Assembly: GCA_900314685.1 (NCBI GenBank)
Contig: OMWE01000011.1
Location: 1-64,000 of the forward strand
Origin: an uncultured Actinomycetes bacterium
Lineage (GTDB): Bacteria > Actinomycetota > Coriobacteriia > Coriobacteriales > Atopobiaceae
Direction of reading: 5' to 3'
Length of the DNA stretch: 64,000 nt
Shown here piece after piece: positions 1 through 9,540 of the stretch (positions within the stretch are counted from its first letter, which is position 1; every line of letters begins with the position of its first letter). The notes under the pieces were generated by a model. The model was not told where the DNA came from. It ran no database searches and saw only the letters and a list, made by a program, of their open reading frames with translations. Both the position numbers and the translations under genes were made by a program.

Positions 1-1377
<1,377 letters not shown>

Positions 1378-1569
1378 TCAAATGCGCAGGTAGCCTACAT
1401 GGTGCCGGCCGCGCCTTCATCAAACCGGCCGTGCACTTCCATCCTACCGTGCCAGTCGGCCGTGGGGCGCACAGGTATCGGCAATCTGTTGGCTTCGCAG
1501 ATTTTTTCGGTAAACGCGTCTCTTGTGCCATGCTCACATGCGGCACCGCACCCCACGAAAGGCCCTACC

Positions 1570-2277
1570 ATGCACTTCCGCGCATCCCAGACATCCGAAT
1601 CCCTGGAGCTCGCCCTCATCCTCGCCCTGTCCGGCGGTCTCATGGACGCCTATTCCTACCTGGGCCGCGACGGGGTCTTTGCCAACGCCCAGACCGGCAA
1701 CCTCCTTTTGCTCGGAGTGAACATCTCCACGGGCAATTGGGACGTGGTCGCCCACTACCTCTGCCCCGTGGTCGCCTTTGCCTGCGGTTGCGCGCTCGCC
1801 CACCTCGCCAAGCTCCATCGGACGCCGGGCATGCACTGGCGCCAGTACGTGCTGCTGGTCGAGGCGGCGCTGCTCCTGATCGTGTCCACGATGGGCTCGG
1901 ACCTCAACCTCGTGGCCAACAGCCTGACCTCGCTTGCCTGCGGCATGCAGGTCCAGGCTTTCCGCAAGCTGCACGGCCGATCCTTCGCCACGACGATGTG
2001 CATCGGCAACCTCCGCAGCGGCACCCAGGCGCTCGTCACCTACTTCGACAGCCGCGAGCGCGTGCATCTGAGGACCGCCGGCCTCTACTACGGCGTCGTC
2101 GCCACCTTTGTGCTCGGCGCGGTTCTGGGCAACTGGGTCCTGGGCTTCGCGGGCCTCCATACCATCCGCGTCAGCTGCGTCCTGCTCGTGGCCGCCTTCG
2201 CCCTGATGTTCTACGACCGCGAGCGCCGCGCACGCGAGCGCGCCGAGCGGTCTGGCGCAGACACCGATATCGCGTAG
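1570..2277 (+). CDS. DUF1275 (YoaK-type) membrane protein
   Basis: This 235-residue integral membrane protein starts at the ATG at 1570 behind GAAAGG. The reading frame stays open far upstream, but that part is antisense to the GH1 gene and lacks a ribosome site. The motif GGLMDAYSYLGRDGVFANAQTGNLLLLG near residues 22-49 is typical of DUF1275: a first helix, then a conserved AQTGN loop. About six hydrophobic segments can be counted, and the C-terminus is Arg/Glu-rich. The family's function is unknown; transport has been suggested but not shown. It is divergent from the GH1 gene and followed by a small ORF on the same strand. Confidence 0.85.
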   Translation: MHFRASQTSESLELALILALSGGLMDAYSYLGRDGVFANAQTGNLLLLGVNISTGNWDVVAHYLCPVVAFACGCALAHLAKLHRTPGMHWRQYVLLVEAALLLIVSTMGSDLNLVANSLTSLACGMQVQAFRKLHGRSFATTMCIGNLRSGTQALVTYFDSRERVHLRTAGLYYGVVATFVLGAVLGNWVLGFAGLHTIRVSCVLLVAAFALMFYDRERRARERAERSGADTDIA

Positions 2278-2334
2278 GCTCCCCGCCCCGTGCCCGTCTA
2301 TACTGAGCAAGACGGACCTAGGGAAAGAGGCGCG

Positions 2335-2538
2335 ATGGACGGCCAGGCAAAGACAGACGAGGAGATCATCGACCAGGCCAAAGCCGAGGTCGACTTCCTC
2401 AACGCGATGAACACCTACCGCCGAGCCAAGGAGTCGGGCGACCCAGCGGCTGTCGCCCGCGCAGAGCGGGACCTGCAGGCCTATGTCCGCGCCGAGCTCA
2501 TCTGCAACGAGCAGGGCCAGACCGGCGCCGGCCTCTAG
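2335..2538 (+). CDS. Small hypothetical protein (67 aa)
   Basis: The ATG at 2335 follows GGGAAAGAGG at a good distance; a longer frame from GTG 2290 lacks such a site. The 67 residues are hydrophilic, acidic and helical, with an Ala/Arg-rich middle and no membrane segment or metal motif. I do not recognise the family. It sits 57 bases after the DUF1275 gene and 29 bases before the MFS gene on the same strand, so it may be co-transcribed with the permease. Third positions are G/C-rich like those of its neighbours, which supports real coding. Confidence 0.6.
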   Translation: MDGQAKTDEEIIDQAKAEVDFLNAMNTYRRAKESGDPAAVARAERDLQAYVRAELICNEQGQTGAGL

Positions 2539-2567
2539 ACGGTCGGCCGCAGAGCGAAGGGGACACC

Positions 2568-3776
2568 ATGCGCAACAAGGGCATCCGCCTCAACGTCCAG
2601 TACGCCACGATCAACGCCCTCCTGCTCGCGCAGGCGTGCGGCACGATGGGATTTGCCGCCAATTTCCTGCTGGGCAAGGGCTTCTCGAACTCGCTTTTCG
2701 GCATCGTGATGACCGCGGTTTCGATCGTGGGCGCCGTCTTTCAGGCGGTCTTTGCCCCCATCATCGACCGGTCCGACACCATATCGGAAAAGAAGTTCAT
2801 CTCCTGGACGCTCGTCGTGGCTATCGCGGGCAGTGTCCTGCTCCTCTTCATCGAGAATATCTGGCTCCTGATCCCCGTCGTTATCGTGACCTATGCCACC
2901 ACGGCGGCGGCCATGCCCTTCCTCAACTCCATCGCCTTCCTCTACGAGAAGGAGGGCGTCACGATCAACTACGGCGTGTCGCGCGGCACGGGGTCGGCCG
3001 CCTATGCCGTGGCGGGCTGGATCTTTGGGCAGTTTCTCATCTCGCACAGCCCTGCGCTGCTGCCTTGGTTCTATATCATCCTGAGCGGCCTCACCCTGCT
3101 CGCGGTCGTCACGCTGCCCGACCCGTCGCCGCTCGCCGAGGCGGACGCGAGCTTTGAGCAGGGCAAGGACAACGCCGGCAGCCTCTCCTACCCCGATTTC
3201 TTCCGCAAGTACCGCATCCTCACCCTGGTCTTTTTCGGCATGGCCCTGATGTATTTCTGCCATATGCTCATCAACAACTTCATGATCAACGTGGTCGGCG
3301 CGATCGTCGGAGCCGAAGGCGCGTCGGGCTACCAGGGCACCGCCGTCTTTATCCAGGCGATGGTCGAGCTGCCCACCATGTTCCTCTTTGCCCAGATCAT
3401 GAGGCGGTTCTCGATCGACCGCCTCATGGCCTTTGCGGCGGTCATGTACTCGGTCAAGCACGTCGTGGTCTTTGCGTCGGTCCTCACGGGCTCCATCGCG
3501 CTCTACTACGTCGGCATGACCCTGCAGATGCTGAGCTACGCCGTGCTGGTTCCCGGCTTGGTCTACTTCGCCAACGAGGTCTGCGCTGCAAGCGACCGCA
3601 ACAAGGGCCAATCGGTCATGGCGCTCGCCAGCACCGTGGGTGGCCTCTTCGCGAGCTTTGTCGGCGGCATCCTCTTCGACACGCTGCCCGTGAGCGGCGT
3701 GATGGGCGTCGGTGCCGTAGTCTCCGTGCTCGGCACCGTGCTCGTCGTGCTCGCGATGCGCCGCCGCGGCGCCTAA
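2568..3776 (+). CDS. Major facilitator superfamily transporter, sugar/oligosaccharide permease-like
   Basis: The protein has 402 residues and about twelve hydrophobic segments, starting at the ATG at 2568 behind GAAGGGGAC. The N-terminus KGIRLNVQYATINALLLAQACGTMGFAANF and the loop FAPIIDRSDTISEKKF between helices 2 and 3 follow MFS symporter layout; the overall pattern is closest to the LacY/oligosaccharide-H+ symporter branch, which is an inference. A central charged loop near residues 185-215 separates the two six-helix halves. It converges on the GH13 alpha-glucosidase and shares four bases (CTAA) with its end, so permease and glucosidase are adjacent but not in one transcript. The substrate is not shown by sequence. 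Confidence 0.8.
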   Translation: MRNKGIRLNVQYATINALLLAQACGTMGFAANFLLGKGFSNSLFGIVMTAVSIVGAVFQAVFAPIIDRSDTISEKKFISWTLVVAIAGSVLLLFIENIWLLIPVVIVTYATTAAAMPFLNSIAFLYEKEGVTINYGVSRGTGSAAYAVAGWIFGQFLISHSPALLPWFYIILSGLTLLAVVTLPDPSPLAEADASFEQGKDNAGSLSYPDFFRKYRILTLVFFGMALMYFCHMLINNFMINVVGAIVGAEGASGYQGTAVFIQAMVELPTMFLFAQIMRRFSIDRLMAFAAVMYSVKHVVVFASVLTGSIALYYVGMTLQMLSYAVLVPGLVYFANEVCAASDRNKGQSVMALASTVGGLFASFVGGILFDTLPVSGVMGVGAVVSVLGTVLVVLAMRRRGA

Positions 3777-5446
3777 CGGCGGTAGACGACCGCCTCGTAG
3801 GGACGCAACGCGCCCGGCTGGGCATCGGCGCCCTGGCTGGAGGCAGCGAGCTCGGCACCTGCGACCAGCGCCGTATCGTAGGTTGCAGGCTCGGGCGACA
3901 GGTTGACAAAGACGAGCGCCTCGGTCTCGGCATCCTTGCGCGCATAGCCAAAGACCTGCTCGTCGCCCGGCACGAGCTCGGTGAAGTCACCGTCCACCAG
4001 CACAGGCAGCTCGCCGCGCAGCGCCACCAGGCGGCGGTACCAGGCGAGCACGGAGTCGGGGTCGGCGGACTCGGCCGCCACGTTGTGGGTCTTGTACTGC
4101 TCGTTGACGGCGAGCCACGGCGTGCCCGTCGTGAAGCCGGCATTGGCCGTGTCGTCCCAGTGCATGGGCGTGCGCGCGTTGTCGCGGCTGTAGCCCCAGA
4201 CGGCCTCGAGCGCCTCCTGCTCGGAGAGGCCCGCGGCCAGCGCCTCGGCATAGGTGCTCTTGGACTGCGGGTCGTTGTAGAGGTCGATCGAGGGCAGGTG
4301 CAGATTGCAGACGCCCAGCTCCTCGCCCTGGTAGATAAAGGGCGTGCCGCGCATCGTGAGCAGCAGCATGCCGAGCGCCTTGGCCGCGTCGTCCGTCCGG
4401 CCCGCCGGCACCGCCTCGGGCAGGAAGTGGTCCACGGAGCGGGGCTGGTCGTGGTTCTCAAAGAAGACCGGGCACCAGCCGAGGCCGGCCACGGCGTCCT
4501 CGGTCTTGACGAGCTCGCGGACGAGCGTGCTCTTCTTCCAGTCGACCTTGTGGTACCAGACCTCGGTACCGCCCAGGGGCACCTTGGTGTGCTCGAAGCC
4601 GAAGACCATGTCAAAGACGCCGTCTCTGCCGACCCACTGGGGCAGCTCCTCGGCGGCGACCATATTGGCCTCGCCGACGGTGAAGATGTCGTGGCCGTCG
4701 CGGACCTGGCGCTTGAACTCGTGCAGGAAGTCCAGGATGCCCGGCACGTTGCCCGTCACCGAGCGCACGTCCACCATGCCGTCGCCGGCGTCGGGCTCGG
4801 CGTCCGCGAAGACCGCGGGCTTCTTGATGAAGGTGATCGCGTCGATGCGGAAGCCGCCCACGCCCTTGGCCACCCACCAGTTGGCCACGTCGTAGATGGC
4901 CTGACGGACCTCGGGGCACTCCCAATTGAGGTCGGGCTGATAGGTGCCGAAGGTGTGCAGGTAGTACTGCTGGCGCGCCTCGCACCACTCCCAGGCCGAG
5001 CCGCCGAAGCAGCTGCGCCAGTTGGTGGGCACGCTGCCGTCGGGCTTGGGGTCGGCCCAGACGTACCAGTCGGCTTTGGCGTTGTCGCGGCTGGAGCTGG
5101 ACTCGACGAACCAGGGGTTCTCGTCGGACGTGTGATTGAAGACCAGGTCCATCACGATCTTGATCCCGCGCGCGTCGGCCTGGGCGAGCAGCTCGTCGAA
5201 GTCGCCCATCGTGCCGTAGCTCGGGTCGATCTGGTAGTAGTCCTGGACGTCGTAGCCGTTGTCCTTCTGCGGCGACTTGTACATGGGGGTCAGCCAGAGG
5301 GCGCCCACACCCAGCGACGCCAGGTGGTCCAGGCGCGACGTGATGCCGGCGATGGTGCCGGTACCTGCGCCTTTGGTGTCCTGGAAGCTCTTGGGATACG
5401 CCTCGTAGGCGATCGTCTTTTGCCACCACGCGAGCTGCTCTGCCAT
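3773..5446 (-). CDS. GH13 alpha-glucosidase (oligo-1,6-glucosidase / GH13_31-like)
   Basis: The 557-residue cytoplasmic enzyme (no signal peptide) starts at the ATG at 5444-5446 behind CAGGAGG. Region I is DLVFNHT (D100-T106); QPDLNW (170-175) is the region V typical of the oligo-1,6-glucosidase subfamily; region II GGFRIDAI holds nucleophile D202; TVGEAN holds acid/base E259; FFENHDQPR holds D333. The residue after the nucleophile is Ala203. In this subfamily Val at that place goes with alpha-1,6 and Ala/Thr with alpha-1,4 preference, so a maltase-like specificity is possible. A Phe-Glu-Asn-His-Asp motif and a C-terminal beta domain complete the fold. Trehalose-6-phosphate hydrolase is an alternative reading. 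Confidence 0.92.
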   Translation of the reverse strand: MAEQLAWWQKTIAYEAYPKSFQDTKGAGTGTIAGITSRLDHLASLGVGALWLTPMYKSPQKDNGYDVQDYYQIDPSYGTMGDFDELLAQADARGIKIVMDLVFNHTSDENPWFVESSSSRDNAKADWYVWADPKPDGSVPTNWRSCFGGSAWEWCEARQQYYLHTFGTYQPDLNWECPEVRQAIYDVANWWVAKGVGGFRIDAITFIKKPAVFADAEPDAGDGMVDVRSVTGNVPGILDFLHEFKRQVRDGHDIFTVGEANMVAAEELPQWVGRDGVFDMVFGFEHTKVPLGGTEVWYHKVDWKKSTLVRELVKTEDAVAGLGWCPVFFENHDQPRSVDHFLPEAVPAGRTDDAAKALGMLLLTMRGTPFIYQGEELGVCNLHLPSIDLYNDPQSKSTYAEALAAGLSEQEALEAVWGYSRDNARTPMHWDDTANAGFTTGTPWLAVNEQYKTHNVAAESADPDSVLAWYRRLVALRGELPVLVDGDFTELVPGDEQVFGYARKDAETEALVFVNLSPEPATYDTALVAGAELAASSQGADAQPGALRPYEAVVYRR

Positions 5447-5752
5447 GGAATCCTCCTGATTGACTCTGTGCCTGACCTTCGTGCGGGGTCGTCCGCAACG
5501 TCCTGTCCGTCTTCAAGCTTAGCATGCGCGTCTTGTGGTGGTTTGGCGTCTCGGCAAACGTTCCCCCGCCTCGCTCTGCTACCTCGTCTTTCCGTCTCCC
5601 TCACCTCGTTCTCCCCTGTTTACCGGGGCATGCCATAGACGCATCCTGCCCAGACGCAAGGCTTTGCAATCGACATACGCACTGATATTCCTAGTAACTT
5701 ACTGGGCATAATGCAGGCGGCACACCTGAAATCAAGATAGAAAGGACCTCCC

Positions 5753-6538
5753 ATGAACACCGACCGCATGCCCGTCGTCTTTGCCGGCCACGGGTCCCCC
5801 ATGAACGCCATCGGCGACAACCGCGCCCGTCAGGGCTGGCGCGCCGTTGGGGAGCATATCGTGGAAAATTACGGCAAGCCCTCCGCCATCCTCGCCGTCT
5901 CCGCCCACTGGCAGGCACGCGGGTCTTTCCACGTCCACACCGATGTCGTGAACCCGCAGATCATGGATATGTGGGGCTTCCCCGAGGAGCTCTACCAGGT
6001 CCACTATCAGCCCGACGGCGACAACGAGCTCGCCCGCCGCGTGCTCGGCCTGCTCGGCGACCGCGCCACCGCCGACAACGAGTGGGGCATCGACCACGGC
6101 GTCTGGAGCGTGCTCGCCACGATGTTCCCCGAGGCTGATGTGCCCGTCGTCCCCATGAGCGTCGATATGGCCGCCAGCGCCGATGACCACTACCGCGTCG
6201 GCGCCGACCTGCGCGCGCTGCGCGACGAGGGCGTGCTTGTCTTCGCCTCCGGCAACGTGGTCCACAACCTCATGATGGTCGATTGGGACAGCGACGCAGG
6301 CGCGGACTGGGCCGATCGCTTCGACAAGGACATCCACGACGCGATCGCTGCGAGCGATTTCGGCAAGGTTGTCCACTACGAGGAGCTGCCCGACGCCCGG
6401 CTCGCCGTGCCCACCACCGATCACTTCCTGCCCCTGCTCGTGGCGCTCGGTGCGGTGCAGGTTGGCGACACGATTGCGACCTTCAACGACTACCGCGAGC
6501 TCGGCAGCATGTCGATGACCTCGTACATCTTCGGCTGA
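5753..6538 (+). CDS. ygiD: LigB-type extradiol dioxygenase family protein (YgiD / 4,5-DOPA dioxygenase-like)
   Basis: The 261-residue protein begins at the ATG at 5753 behind AAAGGACCTCC. It opens with MPVVFAGHGSPMNAI, where the His and the GSP turn match YgiD-type enzymes; SAHWQARG, GIDHGVWSVL and ASGNVVHNL supply the other conserved histidines that bind one divalent metal. The C-terminus PTTDHFLPLLVALGA is the family's closing motif. Members open aromatic diols such as DOPA in vitro; the natural substrate in gut actinobacteria is unknown. It is a single-gene unit between the GH13 gene and a repeat-filled gap. Confidence 0.87.
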   Translation: MNTDRMPVVFAGHGSPMNAIGDNRARQGWRAVGEHIVENYGKPSAILAVSAHWQARGSFHVHTDVVNPQIMDMWGFPEELYQVHYQPDGDNELARRVLGLLGDRATADNEWGIDHGVWSVLATMFPEADVPVVPMSVDMAASADDHYRVGADLRALRDEGVLVFASGNVVHNLMMVDWDSDAGADWADRFDKDIHDAIAASDFGKVVHYEELPDARLAVPTTDHFLPLLVALGAVQVGDTIATFNDYRELGSMSMTSYIFG

Positions 6539-6539
6539 T

Positions 6540-6581
6540 GGCCGTCTTCGGGTGGCCGCCTTCGGGTGGCCGTCTTCGGGT
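6540..6581 (+). repeat. Short tandem repeat, three 14-bp units
   Basis: Three successive 14-base units of the form GGCCGYCTTCGGGT start at 6540, immediately after the ygiD stop, differing at one base. They open a 520-base intergenic stretch that holds no recognisable gene before yaaA ends at 7058. Confidence 0.75.
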
Positions 6582-6684
6582 GGGCACACCTGCCCGAAGG
6601 AGGTGCCGACTTTCCCCTGCCGCACGGAAACGCCCACCACCCGAGGACACCTACCAACCCGAGGCCGACCCCGGAGGCGCAAAA

Positions 6685-6886
6685 CCCCCGAAGGCGGGGT
6701 TTTCCGCAACCGCAGAAAAGTGCGGGTAAGGGGGCGAGTGCCGGGAGGCGCATCGCCCCCCAACGCCTGGTTTTCCGCATCTCTGCAGAAAACAGCGCCC
6801 AGGGGGGTTCTTGCCATGATCGGGCGACCCCCTCGGGCAGGGTTTTCTGCAACCCTGCGGAAAACCGTGGGTAAGGGGGTCGCCCG
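6685..6886. repeat. Cluster of three dispersed palindromic repeats (GGTTTTCCGCA family)
   Basis: Three imperfect hairpins lie head to tail: cores at 6698-6720, 6769-6793 and 6841-6866. Each core has a left arm GGTTTTCYGCA and a right arm TGCNGAAAAC(C), and each is bracketed by a run of C on the left and a run of G on the right. The third copy is complete: a 13-base outer arm CGGGCGACCCCCT at 6821-6833 pairs exactly with 6874-6886. The same family recurs at 53225-53507. The rest of 6582-7057 holds nothing else I can name; reading frames across it are repeat-derived and low in coding character. Confidence 0.85.
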
Positions 6887-7057
6887 ATGGTTTCGATACT
6901 ACTGGACGCCGACGGAAGACGCCTGATCCCGGAGATTTCGTCTTCGCCACGCCGATGGAAAGGCTCCGCTGCCGCAAACCTGCAGGTCGCGTCCCATCGA
7001 ACGCTTTCCGGCGGCGTGGGTGCGCATCGGGCACCTCTCTGCGGCGCGAGCGGCCTC

Positions 7058-7912
7058 TTACTTGTGCCCAACGCGTAGGAAGACAAACTCGTCACGGCTC
7101 GAGAGTTTGTCGGAGTAGCGCCAGTTTGGCGAATCGAAGCCAGCCAGCTCGGCGGGGTCCTCGACCACATGCGTCGCCATATAACGCACCATCTCGCCGC
7201 GGCCCATCTTGCAATAGACGCCCTTCTGCACCAGCTTGCCCGACGCCGCCTGCGTCGCAAACGTGCAGGTCACAAAGCGGTCGCCGGATTGCAGATAGCG
7301 CTCGACCGCCCGCGAGTACTCCTTCGAGGCGAGATTCACGATCACGCGGTCACCCGCGACGTCGGGAGCAGATGTGGTAGCCCTGCCGGGGGCAATTGTG
7401 GTGGCACCGCCAGGGACAGATGCAGTGGCAACGCCGGGGGCAGCATCGCCCTCCCCCACCGCCATGCGGTAGAGGGCGTCGCCCCAGTACTCGTAGAGGT
7501 TGCGCGTGCCCGCTACCTGCGCCTTTTCCTGCATCTCAAGCCGATAGGGCACTACGCCGTCGAAAGGGCGCAGGACCCCATAGAGCGCGGACAAGATGAG
7601 CAGGTGATTCTGCAGGTACGCGAGTGCGCTTTCCTCCAAGACGCCCGGCACCATGTACGTGAAGGCGATGCCGTCGTACGAGAGCAGGGCGGGCACCGTC
7701 CCACGTCGCAAGTCGGCGGTCCGCAGCTGCTCGTAGGCAGGGCCGGCAATCGCATCGCTGCAGGTCCAGAGCTTCTTTGCCTCGGCATACGAGAGCGTCC
7801 GCAGCCACGCCTGCACCTCTTCCGCGCGGTCGAGGAAGACGGGCATGGTCAGCACGGGCAGGTCGTCGCAGTCGGCGCGCATCTTCTTTGCAGGCGAGAT
7901 GATGATCTTCAT
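7058..7912 (-). CDS. yaaA: YaaA/DUF328 family peroxide-stress protein with a low-complexity insert
   Basis: MKIIISPAKKMR at the N-terminus and the middle block LYGVLRPFDGVVPYRLEMQ (about residues 110-128) identify YaaA, a DNA-binding protein that lowers free iron damage under peroxide stress in E. coli. The 284-residue length exceeds the usual 245-255 because of an insert at about residues 152-187, rich in Ala, Pro, Thr and Gly, encoded by three 24-bp repeats at 7368-7439. The family resumes with VIVNLASKEYSRAV and ends DEFVFLR. It lies upstream of nothing co-directional nearby except bcp, 87 bases away on the same strand. Confidence 0.88.
   Translation of the reverse strand: MKIIISPAKKMRADCDDLPVLTMPVFLDRAEEVQAWLRTLSYAEAKKLWTCSDAIAGPAYEQLRTADLRRGTVPALLSYDGIAFTYMVPGVLEESALAYLQNHLLILSALYGVLRPFDGVVPYRLEMQEKAQVAGTRNLYEYWGDALYRMAVGEGDAAPGVATASVPGGATTIAPGRATTSAPDVAGDRVIVNLASKEYSRAVERYLQSGDRFVTCTFATQAASGKLVQKGVYCKMGRGEMVRYMATHVVEDPAELAGFDSPNWRYSDKLSSRDEFVFLRVGHK
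7368..7439. repeat. In-frame 24-bp tandem repeat inside yaaA
   Basis: Three 24-base units at 7368-7391, 7392-7415 and 7416-7439 end in CTGCCGGGG, CCGCCAGGG and ACGCCGGGG and encode repeated Ala/Thr/Ala-Pro-Gly blocks. The length is a multiple of three, so repeat gain or loss keeps the frame. Confidence 0.8.
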
Positions 7913-7999
7913 GGGGAACCTGGGGGCGAGTCGGGGCGGAAGGGCTGTGCGTCGGGCACGTCGGATGCGCTGGGCACGTCGGACGCGTGGGGCGCGGCC

Positions 8000-8467
8000 T
8001 TACGCGCCGAGACCGTCGAGCGCGTCGAGCTCGACCTGCGGGTCGTCGGCGGCTTTGACCTTGGTCACAGCGCGGCGCACGATACCCTCCTCGTCGATCA
8101 GGTAGGTCGAGCGCACGGTGCCCATGGAGACCTTGCCGTAGTTCTTCTTTTCCTGCCAGGCGCCGTAGGCCTCGATGACCGCATGCTCCGGGTCGGCGAG
8201 CAGTGTGAAGGGCAGCGAGTATTTCTGCTGGAAGCGCTTGTGCGACGCGACGGAGTCCTTGGAGACACCCAGCACCACGGCGCCCTTTTCGGCAAACTGC
8301 GGGTAGCGCTCGGCAAAGCCGCAGGCCTGCTTGGTGCAGCCGGCGGTGTTGTCGCGCGGGTAGAAGTAGAGCACGACCTTCCGGCCGCGGTAGTCGGACA
8401 GGCGGTGTGTGACGCCGTCCTGGTCGGACAGCTCAAAGTCCGGTGCGACGGTCCCTAGCTCAAGCAT
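8000..8467 (-). CDS. bcp: Thioredoxin-dependent thiol peroxidase Bcp (atypical 2-Cys peroxiredoxin)
   Basis: The 155-residue AhpC/TSA-type protein reduces hydroperoxides using thioredoxin. The block FYPRDNTAGCTKQACGF puts the peroxidatic cysteine at C44 and the resolving cysteine five residues later at C49, the usual Bcp arrangement. VLGVSKDSVASHKRF and the C-terminal TYLIDEEGIVRR are also family motifs. Its start overlaps the end of the HAD gene by 13 bases, so the two are likely translationally coupled. Together with yaaA just downstream it forms a small peroxide-defence group. Confidence 0.93.
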   Translation of the reverse strand: MLELGTVAPDFELSDQDGVTHRLSDYRGRKVVLYFYPRDNTAGCTKQACGFAERYPQFAEKGAVVLGVSKDSVASHKRFQQKYSLPFTLLADPEHAVIEAYGAWQEKKNYGKVSMGTVRSTYLIDEEGIVRRAVTKVKAADDPQVELDALDGLGA

Positions 8468-9327
8468 GTTTCCTCCAACCAGCGAGCCACACCTTGCTCG
8501 GTGATAGGCGGGCAGACCTCGTCCGCGACCGCCTTGAACTCCGGTGTGGCATTTCCCATGGCCACGAGGGTTCCCACATGGCCAGCCATCTGCAGGTCGT
8601 TGCCCGAGTCCCCGAAGGCGACCGAGCGCGCCTGGTCGATCCCCGCGAGTGCACAGAGCTGGTCGAGCGCCGTGCCCTTGTTGACACCGCGCGCAGTGAT
8701 CTCGATCTCCACGACACCCATGTCAGCGAGCTCGTAGCAGCCGAGCACGGCAAGACGAGCGTGCGCCTCGTCGCGCGCTGGCACATCGGGGAAACTCATC
8801 TGAATCTTGTAGATATCCTCGTCGGTCGAGAACACGTACTCCCGTGCAGAGTCGATGTATACCGTATCGGCAAGGAGCTCTTTGAGCGCAGCGTCTGCCG
8901 CCTGCTCTCCCACGCCCTGCGGAGTCGATCCCCGCAGCATGTAGTTGACCAGTTTCTGCTCTTGGGCCATTCCCGTCCGCATAATCACGCCCAGGCCCGG
9001 CCCCAGATCGCCTACAGCATCAAAGGACCGCACGACATCGTCCCGTGAGATTGCCTTGCCATAGAGCGGCTTCTCGTCGCTCGCGCGCATGACGAGAGAC
9101 CCGTTCATCGTGACGAGCCAGTCGACCCAGGGATGCGCCTGGATGGGGCGCAGCATCTGGACGGGGCGGCCGCTCACGACCGCCGTCGCCGCACCGAGCT
9201 CGTGGATACGCTCGAGCGCCGCCTGCACGCGAGGATGCATGTCCTTGTCCCCATGATCGAGCGTGGTGTCGTCGAGGTCGAAGGCGACCAAGGACGGAAT
9301 CTGGGCGGGTTTCGTTTCGCTCGGCAT
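8455..9327 (-). CDS. Cof-type HAD-IIB family sugar-phosphate phosphatase
   Basis: The ATG at 9325-9327 is preceded by GAGGAGAG, which fixes this start over one 105 bases upstream in the same frame. The 290-residue protein carries HAD motif I FDLDDTTLDH, where the second Asp of the usual DxDGT is kept and Gly is replaced (DLDDTTL). Motif II is in AAVVSGRP, and motif III/IV is ARSVAFGDSGNDLQMAGHVG with the paired acidic residues. The C2B cap lies between. Such enzymes dephosphorylate sugar phosphates or flavin intermediates. It is the first gene of the pair with bcp. Confidence 0.88.
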   Translation of the reverse strand: MPSETKPAQIPSLVAFDLDDTTLDHGDKDMHPRVQAALERIHELGAATAVVSGRPVQMLRPIQAHPWVDWLVTMNGSLVMRASDEKPLYGKAISRDDVVRSFDAVGDLGPGLGVIMRTGMAQEQKLVNYMLRGSTPQGVGEQAADAALKELLADTVYIDSAREYVFSTDEDIYKIQMSFPDVPARDEAHARLAVLGCYELADMGVVEIEITARGVNKGTALDQLCALAGIDQARSVAFGDSGNDLQMAGHVGTLVAMGNATPEFKAVADEVCPPITEQGVARWLEETCLS

Positions 9328-9346
9328 AGTCTCTCCTCGTCGGACC

Positions 9347-9396
9347 AAGGCGTCGTCCGCGGAAAGAAAGATCCTCGCCGGACACGACGCCTTTTT
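9347..9396 (+). terminator. Plus-strand rho-independent terminator-like hairpin
   Basis: AAGGCGTCGTCCG at 9347-9359 pairs with CGGACACGACGCCTT at 9378-9392 (one two-base bulge) and is followed by a T run to 9395. No plus-strand gene ends here, since all neighbours run minus. It lies in the leader of the HAD-bcp unit, so it may block antisense transcription or be the scar of a lost gene. Confidence 0.5.
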
Positions 9397-9453
9397 GCTG
9401 GCATCGCAGCTCAGTCTAGCAAACGCAACCACACCGTTTGTTGCAGGGCGGGG

Positions 9454-9540
9454 TCATCCCGCAAGACACCCATCGAGCTCCGCGGCGATCGCTGCCTGGT
9501 CCATATGCCGCCCGATGAAGACGAGCCTGTTCGGCGTTAT
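9454..9540 (-). pseudogene. C-terminal remnant of a CobW-family GTPase/metallochaperone
   Basis: Reading down from 9540 gives I-T-P-N-R-L-V-F-I-G-R-H-M-D and then QAAIAAELDGCLAG followed by a TGA at 9454-9456. The block NRLVFIGRHMD followed by a short Ala/Leu helix is the characteristic end of CobW C-terminal domains (compare the RxELVFIGxxLD pattern). No start codon or GTPase domain is present. The fragment begins across the stop of the Gfo/Idh-UPF0303 gene (two bases before the TAA at 9537-9539), as if a deletion or insertion joined the two. Attribution rests on motif memory only. Confidence 0.5.

Noticed and set aside
4085-5638. 517-codon plus-strand frame over the GH13 gene
   Set aside because: It is the complement of a highly GC-rich true gene; composition is that of an antisense shadow and no family is recognised.
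6540-6926. Protein-coding frames across the repeat cluster after ygiD
   Set aside because: The frames (e.g. with GFSATLRKT-type peptides) come from translating the palindromic repeats; none has a ribosome site or consistent third-position bias.
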